From Garcia nutans (lineage: Eukaryota > Streptophyta > Magnoliopsida > Malpighiales > Euphorbiaceae), in contig CANTUV010000014.1 of assembly GCA_947685225.1 (NCBI GenBank), positions 9,610,001 to 9,674,000 on the forward strand: a DNA stretch of 64,000 bases, given 5' to 3'. The translations under genes and the position numbers were made by a program. Each line of letters starts with the position of its first letter. Position 1 is the first letter of the stretch. Below the pieces are notes generated by a model that saw nothing but the letters and a program-made list of their open reading frames with translations, was not told where the DNA came from and did no database searches. Positions 1-10,846 of the stretch are shown piece by piece.

Positions 1-700
1 AAAACTAGCATTCTTCATTAATAACAGTAAATAAGTGACATATGTTTAATTATATAACATATATATTATTTATAGAAAAATATATACATAAGTATTTTAT
101 ATATAGTTATATAATATATATGTTACAAATAAATAAATAACAATACGTAAGTGTTTGTTATGTGTTTAGTTATGTAATATATATATATATATATATATAT
201 TACATATAAGTAGATATATATAAAATAAATTTGAAATGAATAACAATACATAACTGTAATATGTTTAATTATATAACATATGTATTACTTATAAGTAGAT
301 ATATATATATATATGATGAATTTGAGAATAATAAAAGTATAAAATTATTATATGTTTAGTTATATGACATACATATTATATATAAGTAGATATATATGAT
401 AGATTTGAGATGAATAACAATATATAATTGTTATATATTTAGTTATATGATAAATTTATTATATATAGATTTATATGATGGATTGGAGAGGAATAATAGT
501 ACATAACTATTATATATTTATTTATATGATATATATTACATATAAATAAATATATGTGATGTATTAAAGATGAATAAAAATGTATAAATATTATATGTTT
601 ACTCATATGATATATATGTTATATATAAGTTGATATATATAATGAATTAGATTGGAATAACACTATATAAATATTATATATGGCATATATACTACATATA
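1..700. repeat. AT-rich degenerate tandem array
   Basis: A word close to TATGTTTAATTATATAAC recurs at about 41, 161, 260, 351, 434, 513, 594 and 673. Spacing falls from about 120 to about 80 bases. Short TA runs separate the copies. No coding signal is visible. Confidence 0.7.
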
Positions 701-1735
701 AATTGATATAATATGATATATATGTTATATTTAATCTATTATATGTTATACGTGCTATATGTAATCTGTTAAATATAATGCTTATATATTATATGTATTG
801 CATATAATCTGTTAAATTTAATAAAAATTAAAAATTGAAAAAAAATTCTTCATTTGGAAAATTTTATCGAATATGTGGAGTGCACTACAATTGAAAAAAA
901 ATTACCAATAATTATAGTTAAAACCCAAAATACAATAAAAAAAATGAAAATGATTTATATCACAAGTAAAAAAGAAAAGAAAAGTCAAAATATAGTATAT
1001 AGAGTAATTTCCTCATTATTCAAATTTTACATGAAATCTTACCAAAAAAATTTTTTTTTCCTAAAGTCCCTTTTTATATAAAGTCATATTTAGACTCGAT
1101 GACTTTTCTATATTTGAAATCTGTCATCCTTTCATAATTTTGAACCACCATTAAAGTTTATGCATGATTTCTTTGTTTCCATATCTCACTTCAAGCATTA
1201 TCAAAGTCAGAAATTTAAAATATTAGAAGAAAAATGCTCCTATACTACAAAACAATTTAATAAGGTTTCATGTCTTAAGACCAATGTGTCATGCAATTTC
1301 TTAACATGAACACTTGCAATTTACTTGAAAATTACGCTTGTACAATCAAAGATTGAGACTTGAGAAGAAAGAGACTTGTTATTAGTTTGGTAATGAGGTC
1401 CCAATACCTATGTCATCATTGGTGCTATTGGAAAAAATAGAAAAGGTCTACAATGAAGGAGAAGAAAGTAGCAGTGTAGAAGAGGAAAAATAGAGAAATG
1501 GTGAAGAAGAGGAAGAGAAATGAATAGAAAAAAGAAAACAAAGACAAGAAATACCGTATGTTTTTTTAAAAACAAAAAGATAAAAGCTAATCTAAAACTG
1601 AAAAAAAAGGTTAAAAATAAAAAAATAAGAACAATAAAATTGAAAAAAAAAGTTAAAATGTAGTAAATATTATAGTTTCTTCCATATTTTATTTGATTAT
1701 GAAAAATAGTTTCATGATTCTAAATTCATTTTAAT
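701..1735. other. AT-rich stretch without a gene
   Basis: Mostly A/T sequence with short poly-A and poly-T runs. The only open frame (about 854-1081) is low complexity with no recognisable domain. It runs up to the broken end of the B1 retrotransposon. I see nothing functional in it. Confidence 0.6.
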
Positions 1736-3908
1736 CCTTCTCAGTTATCATCAGTGGGGGTTGCATTATGGATCAAACAAGCTTTTAGGGGATCTTTATA
1801 GAATTCTTTCTTAAACACCTCTTGAATCAAATCATTAATGATATCTATACTAAAGCAACCGTCCATAAAAATTGGTGTTTTCATTGAGTCAATTAAGTTA
1901 AATTCCACCTTGTTGTCTTCCACTTACAAAGTCAATTTTTTGCCTCTTACATATAACATAGCACATGTTATCACTAAAAATTGTCTACCAAGTATCAAAA
2001 GAATTTCCACATCCTCCTCCATCTCAAGAATCACAAAGTTTAAGGGAATATAAAACTTATCCACTTTAACCAATGCATTCTCCGTAATTCCAAAAGGTAA
2101 CTTCACAAATCTGTCGGCTAATCCAAGTTTTTTGCAAATAGAATTTAGTATTAAACTCACACTTGCACCTAAATCACAAAATGCTTTTTTTTAAAATTAA
2201 CATCTCCAATAGTAAAAGGTATAGAGAAACTCAATGGTTCTTTTAATTTAGATAGAAGTTTGTTTTGAATCACTATACTACACTACACTCCTTAGTAAGT
2301 GCAACTCTTGCATCATCTTCAATTGATCTATTATTAGAGAGTAGCTCCTTCAAAAAATTCATATATGTAGGCATTTGTGCAAGAACATCCGTGAAGGATA
2401 TGTTTATCTGAAACTGTTTAAAAACTTTAAGAAACTTCTCATATTGCTTCTCTAATTTCTGTTTTTAAAGTCTTTGAGGGAATGAAAAGGAATGTACATG
2501 GGGCTTCACCTTCTTTTTAGTGACAAATGTCTCTTTTTCTTCTAGCTTTTCCTTAACTCTCCATCCTTTTGATTCTTCTATAATTCCTTCATCCTCTTTC
2601 TTTGCCTTAACTTTCTTTGGAAATAATTTCTCCATTTGCTTTCCACTCCTTAAGGTGATAGCTTTATAATGATCACGAGGATTTACCTAATTTTTGCTAG
2701 GTAGAGCCCTTGACCCCTTGAATTGGAAGAACTAGCAATTTGGCCCATTTGCATCCCAAGGCTTCTATTTTTATAAGCAATTTGATCCATACGTGCTTCT
2801 AGTCGGCCATATTGCTTATTAAGTTTCTCAAACCTTTTAGTGGACACAAAAATGAATTTGTTCAAAGCAGACTTATATGTTGGTTTGCTCTCTTGATAAT
2901 GTACTTGACCCTGATTTCTGTTCTAAAATGGCGGTTGATAAATTCCCTTTGATTTACTTAATTCCCTTGATTTTCACCCCAAGATAGGTTTGGATAGTTG
3001 TGCCAATTCGAGTTATATGTATTGCCATATGGTGCTTGTGGTGCATGGTTCTGATTTCCTATAAATTGTACTTTGTTCATGAATTTGAAATTCCATGGTT
3101 TGATGATTTGCCTCACAAATCCACTACATGAAATTTAAGTGATTTTCACATGTTCCACCTTTCTATATATGACATTAACTTTTGTTGCCAACAAAGATAT
3201 TTGATCAGCTTCATGAATTCCTAAGACTTTTTTGGAAACCATCTCTCTCCGAACCAATGATAATTATTAGCATCCATTGACTCAAGAAGTTGAAGAGCTT
3301 CTATGGCATTTTTGTTCAAAAGAGTCCTTCTTGTTGTAGCATCTATGGTACTTCTTAGAGGTCCAATTATCTAATTATAAAAGGTTGGACAAGAAGCCAA
3401 TCTGGGATTCCATGGTGGGAACATTTCCGCTGAAGATCTTTAAACCTCTCCCAAACTTCATAAAGTGTCTCTATATCATATTGTATAAAACTAGTTATAT
3501 CATTTCTAAATTTGTTGTCTTGCCCGAAGGAAAATACTTTGCCAAAAATGCCTTAGAAATTTCATCCCACATAGTAAAACTGCCTGAAGCTTAACCTATC
3601 AACCATGACCTTGCTTTGTCTTTCAGAGAGAATGGGAAAAGTCTTAGTATAATTGCATTATCCATAACCCCATTCATCTTGATTATATCAAAAATTTCAA
3701 GGAAATTTTTCAAATGGGCAATGGCATCCTCATGGTCTAAACTAAAGAAAAGTTGTTATTGAGCCATATTAATGAGAGCCGGCTTGAGTTCAAAATTGTT
3801 AGCATTCACTGCATGACGAGTGATGCTTGATCTAATTAGAGCATTAGGCATGGCATGCTTCCTCATAGTATAGTTTCTTTCTTAATCACCAATGTTTTCT
3901 TCCTTGAG
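1736..3908 (-). pseudogene. B1 gag (main part) and protease remnant
   Basis: Read from 3908 down to 1736. Gag sequence includes a stretch close to HAMPNALIRSSITRHAVNAN near 3860-3790, matching B2 gag. A retropepsin follows at about 2190-1924. Its active-site motif DLGAS is intact, and ICKKLGL and FVILEME follow, as in the protease of Athila elements. The frame then continues through 1923-1741. Many stops and shifts break it. The protease would cut the Gag-Pol polyprotein in virus-like particles. The low-coordinate end has no LTR, so pol was lost by truncation. Confidence 0.7.
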
Positions 3909-3913
3909 ATCTT
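3909..3913. repeat. Target-site duplication of A1, left (ATCTT)
   Basis: ATCTT directly precedes the TG of the A1 5' LTR and matches 10744-10748. Confidence 0.9.
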
Positions 3914-4255
3914 TGTTTTATTAGTTTTTGTCATAGAATTGTATCTTATTTATTATGATGATTATTTTTTTATTTAAGTATTTTGGTAGCTTTAATCTGT
4001 TTATTTAGTGTTTTCATCAATTTTGGTAGTTTTAATTTATTTCAGTGTTTATGTCATTTTTTTTCTAGTTTTTAGTTTGGTGTTTATTTGTTGTTAGTTA
4101 ATGTTTATTTGATTCTTGTTTAAAGTTTGTTTAAGTGTTTATTTTAGGTTAATAAGTAAACATCATCTTAAGGGCAAAACCAAAGACAAGAGAGGAAGGA
4201 AAAAGCAAGGAACCAAGTGAGGAAGAAAACAATGGACAGTAGCTGACACACTCAA

Positions 4256-4540
4256 GGGACACGACCAAGCTTGTGGCCGTGTCCCATACCAAGCTAAGAA
4301 GAAGTCCAAAAGATCAGAAGGAGACACACTTAAGGGACACGGCCAAGCTTATGGCCGTGTCCCTCCAAATACCTCAGACACGGCCAAGCTCACCTAAGCT
4401 TGGCCGTGTCACACACTCAACTCCAAAGAAAGAAAGAAAAGAGACACGGCCAAGCCAACCTTGGCTTGGCCGTGTCACCTCATGGAAAGGGAGAAAAGAA
4501 GAAGAGACACGGCCAAGCCACTCTTGGCTTGGCCGTGTCA
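4256..4540 (+). repeat. GACACGGCC hairpin array in A1 5' LTR
   Basis: Five interrupted palindromes of the form GACACGGCCAAGC ... GCTTGGCCGTGTC lie in about 285 bases, with loops of a few bases. They start at about 4256, 4334, 4379, 4441 and 4504. The array is much richer in GC than the rest of the LTR. It stops about 10 bases before a TATA box. The peptides it would encode in all frames are periodic artefacts. Confidence 0.85.
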
Positions 4541-4550
4541 CACCAAAAAA

Positions 4551-4558
4551 TATATAAA
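4551..4558 (+). promoter_or_regulatory. TATA box of A1 5' LTR
   Basis: TATATAAA follows the hairpin array and precedes a purine-rich leader, so it probably marks the U3/R promoter. The 3' LTR has CATATAAATT at the same place. Confidence 0.6.
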
Positions 4559-5765
4559 TTCTTTCGCAAGACAGAAAAAAAAGGAGGACGGCTAGGGTTT
4601 TGAGAAAGAGAAAAAAAAAAAGAAAAGAGAAGGAGGAGATGGCTAGGGTTTGAGGAGAGAGTGACACTCTCCTTATCCCTTATCTTCATCCTCCATCTTC
4701 ATCTTCTCCATCTTCCATTGATAAGATCTTTGAGGTTCTTTGGGATAAGTTGGGTTAACAAGCTCTTGAAGGTTGAAGAAGCTTCATTGAAAGGTTTGGT
4801 GACTTGAGAAAGCTCCATTCCACCTTCCAAAGGCAAAATCAATTGAAGAGTTGATGACTTGAGAAAGCTCCATCCCATATTGCAAAGGGGAATCAACCAT
4901 TGAAGAGGGCTTGAGTTCTTCATCATACATCAAGTGGAGCTAGGAGGAAGACTAGTAATCCTACTCTTGGCATCTTCACAAGGAGTTTTTCTATTCTCTC
5001 TTTTAATTCATTTCAATATTGTTTTTGTCGTATTAAGAGAATTGATATTACAATGAACAATTTGTATTTGATTTATATTGAGTTGAATGAATGTTTTAAA
5101 TTGATGATGTTGAGCTAAAAACCCATGCTTAGGGTTTGTAGTATATTTGATTGAATGCTTTGATTTGATATTTCCATTGATGTACCTTGTTGTTGGTTGA
5201 TTGCATTGGATTGTATGCTAGGTTCATAGATTAGCTACCTATTGATCTCTAGATATTGAATGAAGGACCGAAAGGTGAAATTTGATATCGGAATTATCCA
5301 ATCGACTACCCTATGAATGAATTAGAAATATAAGTTCTAGGGTTTCATTAATTTGCAAATGTAAAATAATTGGTTGTTGCTATTTCATGAATGTGAGAAC
5401 TAATGAATTGGTAATTGGCTAATTAACCTTAAGGAACAAATTAATTACAAGACTATGTTAATGGATAATTGAAAATTGAGCTTTAATTGAATGAACCTAT
5501 AACTCTAGGCACTTTCCCAAGAACTAAATTGATCTTATGCACCCATCACACATATCAAACCCTACGTAATTTAATTTTAGGTTTAAATTGTTCTTTACAA
5601 TTCCAAACAACAAACTCTCGCTTTTAATTTAATTTCTTTAATCAAGCTATTACGAACCACACCTTCTTGGGGAAACGACCTTGGGGCGATCACCTTTGCT
5701 ACAGCTACCTCGTATACTTGCGAGTGACGCTTGTAGTAGAACTTAATTCAAGCGCAACAAGTTTT

Positions 5766-5783
5766 TGGCGCCGCTGCCGGGGA
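5766..5783 (+). other. A1 primer-binding site (tRNA-Asp type)
   Basis: TGGCGCCGCTGCCGGGGA follows the LTR end after a short spacer. It complements the 3' end of plant tRNA-Asp with one mismatch, as is known for Athila elements. Confidence 0.85.
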
Positions 5784-5920
5784 AGGCTGTCGCAGTAGTA
5801 ATAGTTTGATTTTTCTTTTCATTGTTTGTTTATTTTCTGTGAATTGTTTGTTTGTTTTATTTTTCTTTCAATTTAATTATTTGTTTGTTTTATTTAAGTT
5901 GCTAAGTGCCTTGTGTAAAT

Positions 5921-7141
5921 ATGCAATTTTCAAGGTACGCAGGGGTTTATGACGATAACCTTGATTCTGACATGGCATGGCAATTAGCAGAATTAATGAA
6001 CCAACTTAAGATGCTAAATGCAAGAGGACAAACACCTATGCCTACTCGTGAAGTATGTTCAGCATGTGGCATTGCAGGACATAGCGCAAACATGTGTTCA
6101 TTTGGTTATGGACAATATCAAGAGAGTCAAGAGGAAGAATATGCCTATGACAGTTTCCAGCAAATGGGTGAAAATGACACATACCCCAGACCTTATAATT
6201 CAAGATGGGGAAGCCACCCAAATTTTTCTTGGGAAAACCAGCAACACATTCCACCTCCAAATTTTTTTCAACCTTACCAAAGAAGTTCTTACTCTCAAGA
6301 ACAATATTCAAATCAAGAGTACCTTAAGCAACCCACATTAGAAGATAGTTTGAATGCCTTCATTCAAATTAGCGCGCAAAATCAAAGTAAACTTAATGAA
6401 CCCACTTTGGAAGATAGTTTGAATATATTCATTCAAATTAGTGCACAAAATCATATTCAATGCAAGAAATCCACAGCGGAAGATGATTTGAATGCTTACC
6501 TTCAAATTAGCACACAAAATCAGGAAGGGATCAATGAGAGGTTGGATTCTTTGGAGGAATCATTGAAGAGGGTGGAAATGCAACTTGGGCAATTGGCACA
6601 TCAACTCCAAGCACACCAAGAGGAGGAATTTCCTAGCCAATTGGAGCAAATAGAGTTAATCACAAATTTTAAGAATAAACAGGTGATATATAACGATTTT
6701 TGTGATTCCTTTGATGCAGGAACTAACAATGAAGAAGATGGTGAGGAAATGCAATCAAACATAGAGGAGTTAATTCAATCAAAGGAGGAGGAAAATTTGG
6801 AAGCATCGACTTCGACAAAATTGCATGAACCTCCAAATCCTTGTATGCCACCAATCCCATTCCCAAGTAAGCTGAATGCAGAGAAACAAGGTATGCAACT
6901 TTCTGAACTCCATGACATGCCCTATAGTGAAGATAGTGTAGATAAGTTTGAGGTGGCCATGACCATAGAAGTAGAGCCTAATTCTTCCAAATTAGAAATT
7001 GATGAGAGCAATTTACTAGAGAATAATGAGATTGTTGAGGGAGAACTTCAAATTGCTAAAGAGAATGTAGAACACATTCAACCAAACTTGGTTGAACTTA
7101 AAAAGACCCCAGGAATTTTGAAAGATGTTTTGGTTAGGTAA
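5921..7141 (+). CDS. A1 gag-like protein with zinc knuckle
   Basis: Open frame of 406 residues from the ATG at 5921. The frame is open a little upstream but without ATG. A canonical CX2CX4HX4C zinc knuckle lies at residues 46-59, as in retroviral nucleocapsids, which bind genomic RNA. A motif like HPNFSWEN follows, as in A3 gag. Residues about 140-200 contain three copies of a unit of about 23 residues with core EDSLN.FIQIS.QN. A probable coiled coil follows at about 203-235, then an acidic tail. The usual N-terminal gag domain present in A3 is missing, so this is a shortened gag. It has no internal stops. Confidence 0.7.
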   Translation: MQFSRYAGVYDDNLDSDMAWQLAELMNQLKMLNARGQTPMPTREVCSACGIAGHSANMCSFGYGQYQESQEEEYAYDSFQQMGENDTYPRPYNSRWGSHPNFSWENQQHIPPPNFFQPYQRSSYSQEQYSNQEYLKQPTLEDSLNAFIQISAQNQSKLNEPTLEDSLNIFIQISAQNHIQCKKSTAEDDLNAYLQISTQNQEGINERLDSLEESLKRVEMQLGQLAHQLQAHQEEEFPSQLEQIELITNFKNKQVIYNDFCDSFDAGTNNEEDGEEMQSNIEELIQSKEEENLEASTSTKLHEPPNPCMPPIPFPSKLNAEKQGMQLSELHDMPYSEDSVDKFEVAMTIEVEPNSSKLEIDESNLLENNEIVEGELQIAKENVEHIQPNLVELKKTPGILKDVLVR

Positions 7142-7147
7142 TACAGT

Positions 7148-7525
7148 ATGCAACAAATTATCATCTCTCCCACTCTTGGTGGTGAGAACGAGCAAAAACC
7201 ATATAAAACCATGTTGCAAACTGAAAAAGGTTCTTACTACGTCCCTATAGCATTAAAAAATCAAGCTAAGACAACCCTCACATGTTCTTTTTGGACAATT
7301 GCTCCCCTAAGAATGCTACCTAGGCTTTTCAATACAATGGGCGCTTTTCAATACATTGGGTACTTTTTAAAGTTGCATGGTGTTCATCCTCTCAGTCATG
7401 GGCTCCAATTGTATTATGGGTGGAAGGAGCCCCACACATCGTATATGGGAATGATGGAAATCAGGTATCATCTAAACTCTCTCTGTAGTATGCATGCTCA
7501 CATTGAGGACAATGTGAATTTTTAA
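7148..7525 (+). CDS. A1 small downstream open frame, unknown function
   Basis: 125 residues from an ATG six bases after the gag-like stop codon. No domain recognised. The end of it matches, at DNA level, the sequence at about 59090-59175 on the minus strand in A2, so the region belongs to the family and is not chance. It may be a leftover of pol or of an env-like region. Translation is unproven. Confidence 0.35.
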   Translation: MQQIIISPTLGGENEQKPYKTMLQTEKGSYYVPIALKNQAKTTLTCSFWTIAPLRMLPRLFNTMGAFQYIGYFLKLHGVHPLSHGLQLYYGWKEPHTSYMGMMEIRYHLNSLCSMHAHIEDNVNF

Positions 7526-8846
7526 GTGTGGGGTGCATTTGGTGTTTTATGTTTTTACTTTAAATTGCATTTTGTTTTTTCCTGTTTTTACCTTTAATTT
7601 GTTACCTTTAATTTGTTTTTGTTTAAGTTTTAGTTAATGTTCTTAATGTTTTTCTTTGAATAAATGAATTTTGAAAAGTTCAATTGTTATAAAATTGTTG
7701 ATTGATGACCTTTGAATTTTTGAAGCATGAATTTGAGAATTGAGTAGAATTGGTGCTTATAGTCAATTTTGTTAATTTTTCTTTGAATTACCATTAACCT
7801 AGTGAGGAATTGAGCCATCAACTTATTATTCTTTTTGTGGGTAAACATCTTTGATTGATGAATTACTAGAACTTGCTTTGAAATGCTTTTTAAGACTACA
7901 TAAAAAATTTCAATTTGGCATCAAGATGATTAAGACAATTAGGTGAACCCACTTTGGCATAAAAAGACCAACCCTATATTCAACCTTAGTTAGCCAATTT
8001 TGAGCTTATTTTATTTTTCCTTTTCTTTCTTTTTCACAACACCATTAGCTTGGACCTTGTTTAACTCTTACCCTTTCATTAGGTCAAGAGCATTTTAAGA
8101 GCATTTATGACCGAGTGTTGTGTTAAATTAAGTGTGGGGTTAAATTTAGTAGGTTTAAGATTGCAAAACAAAATAATAAAAATAAAATAAAATAAAATAA
8201 AAGAGAAAAAAAAGAAGAAAAAGAAGAAAAAAAGAAAAAGAAAAAGAAAATATATATATATATAATAATAATAATAAGAATAATTGTTGTTCTTGTTGAA
8301 AGGGTTGGAATGTATCATTGCAAAATGTAATAAGTGAGTTCCATTGAAAAGCTCTTTAATGTCAATGGGTATATAAGAGGAAGGTGTTTTGGGATTGTTA
8401 GTTATACATATGATCGGTTACTTCATTCTTGAAGTGCTCTTGAACTTAATGATTAAGCTCACATTTTCTAAATGCCATGCCTTTACCTTAGCCCCATTAC
8501 AACCCAATAAAGACCTTTTGATTGATACTTAATTGTTATTTGTGGTGGAGATTTGATTGATAAGCAAGCCTATGTCAATAATATTTCATTGATTGTTATG
8601 AGTGTACACACCACCGTGATCAAACACTTGTAAGAGTTGGTGAGGGAGTGACAACATTGGTTATGCATGAAAAGCCACGTAATTGCATTGGTGTCAAATT
8701 TGTTGATTCGATATTGATTGCGGATTTAGGGATAGGGAAGTCTTGATGCATCTTTATAACTCTTGAACTTAACAAAATTTATCTTGTTAGTGTGTTTTGA
8801 TTTTAGCCTTGCTTGGGGACAAGCAAGGAATTAAGTGTGGGGTAGT
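7526..8846 (+). other. A1 internal non-coding region with three PPT-like motifs
   Basis: About 1.3 kb without a coding frame. AAGTGTGGGG occurs near 7527, 8131 and 8833. Only the last abuts the 3' LTR. A poly-A/GAAAAA run and (TA)n/(ATA)n simple repeats lie at about 8166-8282. A2 shows the same order of motifs. Confidence 0.7.
8833..8846 (+). other. A1 polypurine tract
   Basis: AAGTGTGGGGTAGT lies immediately before the 3' LTR. It is the expected primer for plus-strand DNA synthesis and is conserved in A2 before its LTR. Confidence 0.6.
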
Positions 8847-10743
8847 TGTTTTATTAGTTTTTGTCATAGAATTGTATCTTATTTATTATGATGATTATTG
8901 TTTTATTTAGGTATTTTGGTAGCTTTAATCTGTTTATTTAGTGTTTTCATCAATTTTGATAATTTTAATTTATTTCAGTGTTTATGTCATTTTTGTTCTA
9001 GTTTTTAGTTTGGCGTTTATTTGTTGTTGGTTAATGTTTATTTGATTCTTGTTTAAAGTTTGTTTAAGTGTTTATTTTAGGTTAATAAGCAAACATCATC
9101 TTAAGGGCAAAACCAAAGACAAGAGAGGAAGGAAAAAGCAAGGGACCAAAAGAGGAAGAAAACAATGGACAGTAGCTGACACACTCAAGAGACACGGCCA
9201 AGCTTGTGGCCGTGTCCCATACCAAGCTAAGAAGAAGTCCAAAAGATCAGAAGAAGACACACTCAAGGGACACGGCCAAGCTTGTGGCCGTGTCCCTCCA
9301 AATACCTCAGACACGGCTAAGCTCACCTAAGCTTGGCCGTGTCACACACTCAACTCCAAAGAAAGAAAGAAAGAAAGAAAGAAAGGAAGAGTCAGTGAGG
9401 GACACGGCCAACTGTCTTGGCCGTGTCCCATGGAGATCAAGAGACACGGCCAAGCCAACCTTGGCTTGGCCGTGTCACCTCATGGAAAGGGAGAAAAGAA
9501 GAAGAGACACGGCCAAGCCACTCTTGGCTTGGCCGTGTCACACCAAAAAACATATAAATTCTTTTGCACGACAGAAAAAAAAGGAGGACGGCTAGGGTTT
9601 TGAGAAAGAGAAAAAAAAAAGAAAAGAGAAGGAGGAGATGGCTAGGGTTTGACGAGAGAGTGACACTCTCCTTGTCCCTCATCTTCATCCTCCATCTTCC
9701 ATTGATAAGATCTTTGAGGTTCTTTGGGATAAGTTGGGTTAAAAGGGTCTTGAAGGTTGAAGAAGCTTCATTGAAAGGTTTGGTGACTTGAGAAAGCTCC
9801 ATTCCACCTTCCAAAGGCAAAATCAATTGAAGAGTTGGTGACTTGAGAAAGCTCCATCCCATATTGCAAAGGGGAATCAACCATTGAAGAGGGTTTGAGT
9901 TCTTCATCATACATCAAGTGGAGCTAGGAGGAAGACTAGTAATCCTACTCTTGGCATCTTCACAAGGGATTTTTCTATTCTCTCTTTTAATTCATTTCAA
10001 TATTGTTTTTGTCGTATTAAGAGAATTGATATTACAATGAACAATTTGTATTTGATTTATATTGAGTTGAATGAATGTTTTAAATTGATGATGTTGAGCT
10101 AAAAACCCATGCTTAGGGTTTGTAGTATATTTTATTGAATGCTTTGATTTGATATTTCCATTGATGTACCTTGTTGTTGGTTGATTGCATTGGATTGTAT
10201 GCTAGGTTGATAGATTAGCTACCTATTGATCTCTAGATATTGAATGAAGGACCGAGAGGTGAAATTTGATATCGGAATTATGCAATCGACTACCCTATGA
10301 ATGAATTAGAAATATAAGTTCTAGGGTTTCATTAATTTGCAAATGTAAAATAATTGGTTGTTGCTATTTCATGAATGTGAGAACTAATAAATTGGTAATT
10401 GGCTAATTAACCTTAAGGAACGAATTAATTACAAGGCTATGTTAATGGATAATTGAAAATTGAGCTTTGATTGAATGAACCTATAACCCTAGGCACTTTC
10501 CCAAGAACTGAATTGATTTTATGCACCTATCACACACATCAAACCCTATGCACGTTAATTTTAGGTTTAAATTGTTCTTTACAATTCCAAACAACAAACT
10601 CTCGCTTTTAATTTAATTGCTTTAATCAAGCTATTACGAACCACACCTTCTTGGGGAAACGACCTTGGGGCGATCACCTTTGCTACAGCTACCTCGTATA
10701 CTAGCGAGTGACGCTTGTAGTAGAACTTAATTCGAGCGCAACA
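8847..10743 (+). repeat. A1 3' LTR
   Basis: Aligns end to end with 3914-5759. The main difference is an extra hairpin unit plus GAAA repeats at about 9361-9437. Confidence 0.9.
9189..9540 (+). repeat. GACACGGCC hairpin array in A1 3' LTR
   Basis: Six palindromic units against five in the 5' LTR. The additional unit at about 9400-9430 has loop ACTGT. The array again ends about 11 bases before the TATA box at 9552-9559. Confidence 0.85.
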
Positions 10744-10748
10744 ATCTT
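10744..10748. repeat. Target-site duplication of A1, right (ATCTT)
   Basis: ATCTT follows the terminal CA of the A1 3' LTR and matches 3909-3913. Confidence 0.9.
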
Positions 10749-10841
10749 CTTGAACTCCTACTTCAATCTCTTCCTCGTAAATTTCAATCTCTCTTACTCT
10801 TCCCCTTTCTCCTTTTTCTTGTTAAAGTCTTTCCTTTTGTG

Positions 10842-10846
10842 CTTTG
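10842..10846. repeat. Target-site duplication of C0, left (CTTTG)
   Basis: CTTTG before the C0 LTR end matches 15955-15959. Confidence 0.85.

Larger units (their letters stand above)
3914..5759 (+). repeat. A1 5' LTR
   Basis: Starts TGTTTTATTAG and ends GAGCGCAACA-type sequence just before the primer-binding site. It holds a hairpin array, a TATA box and a pyrimidine/purine-rich leader. The 3' copy is 8847-10743. Confidence 0.9.
3914..10743 (+). mobile_element. A1: complete non-autonomous Athila-like element
   Basis: Two long LTRs (1846 and 1897 bp) start TGTTTTATTAG and end GCGCAACA, flanked by the 5-base duplication ATCTT. The tRNA-Asp-type primer-binding site places it in the Athila group. 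The internal 3.1 kb codes only for a gag-like protein with a zinc knuckle and one small open frame. There is no protease, reverse transcriptase, RNase H or integrase, so it must rely on related elements. The LTRs look nearly identical apart from repeat-copy changes, so insertion was fairly recent. It sits inside B1 gag. Confidence 0.9.
10744..10846 (-). pseudogene. B1 gag, N-terminal piece between two insertions
   Basis: Translated on the minus strand this gives a charged stretch with one stop that resembles the N-terminal arginine/lysine/glutamate-rich part of B2 gag. It continues into 3908 and below once A1 is removed, and from 15955-16029 once C0 is removed. Confidence 0.65.

Noticed and set aside
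4273..4689. Overlapping open frames on both strands with periodic RHGQA..GRVP or TRPSQ-LGRV peptides (also 9049-9910, 57225-57753, 59405-59764)
   Set aside because: They are translations of the palindromic GACACGGCC arrays, open in several frames and both strands at once, with no start context or domain.
8079..8318. 79-residue minus-strand Phe/Tyr-rich frame resembling a membrane peptide
   Set aside because: It is the translation of poly-A/GAAAAA and TA simple repeats within A1.
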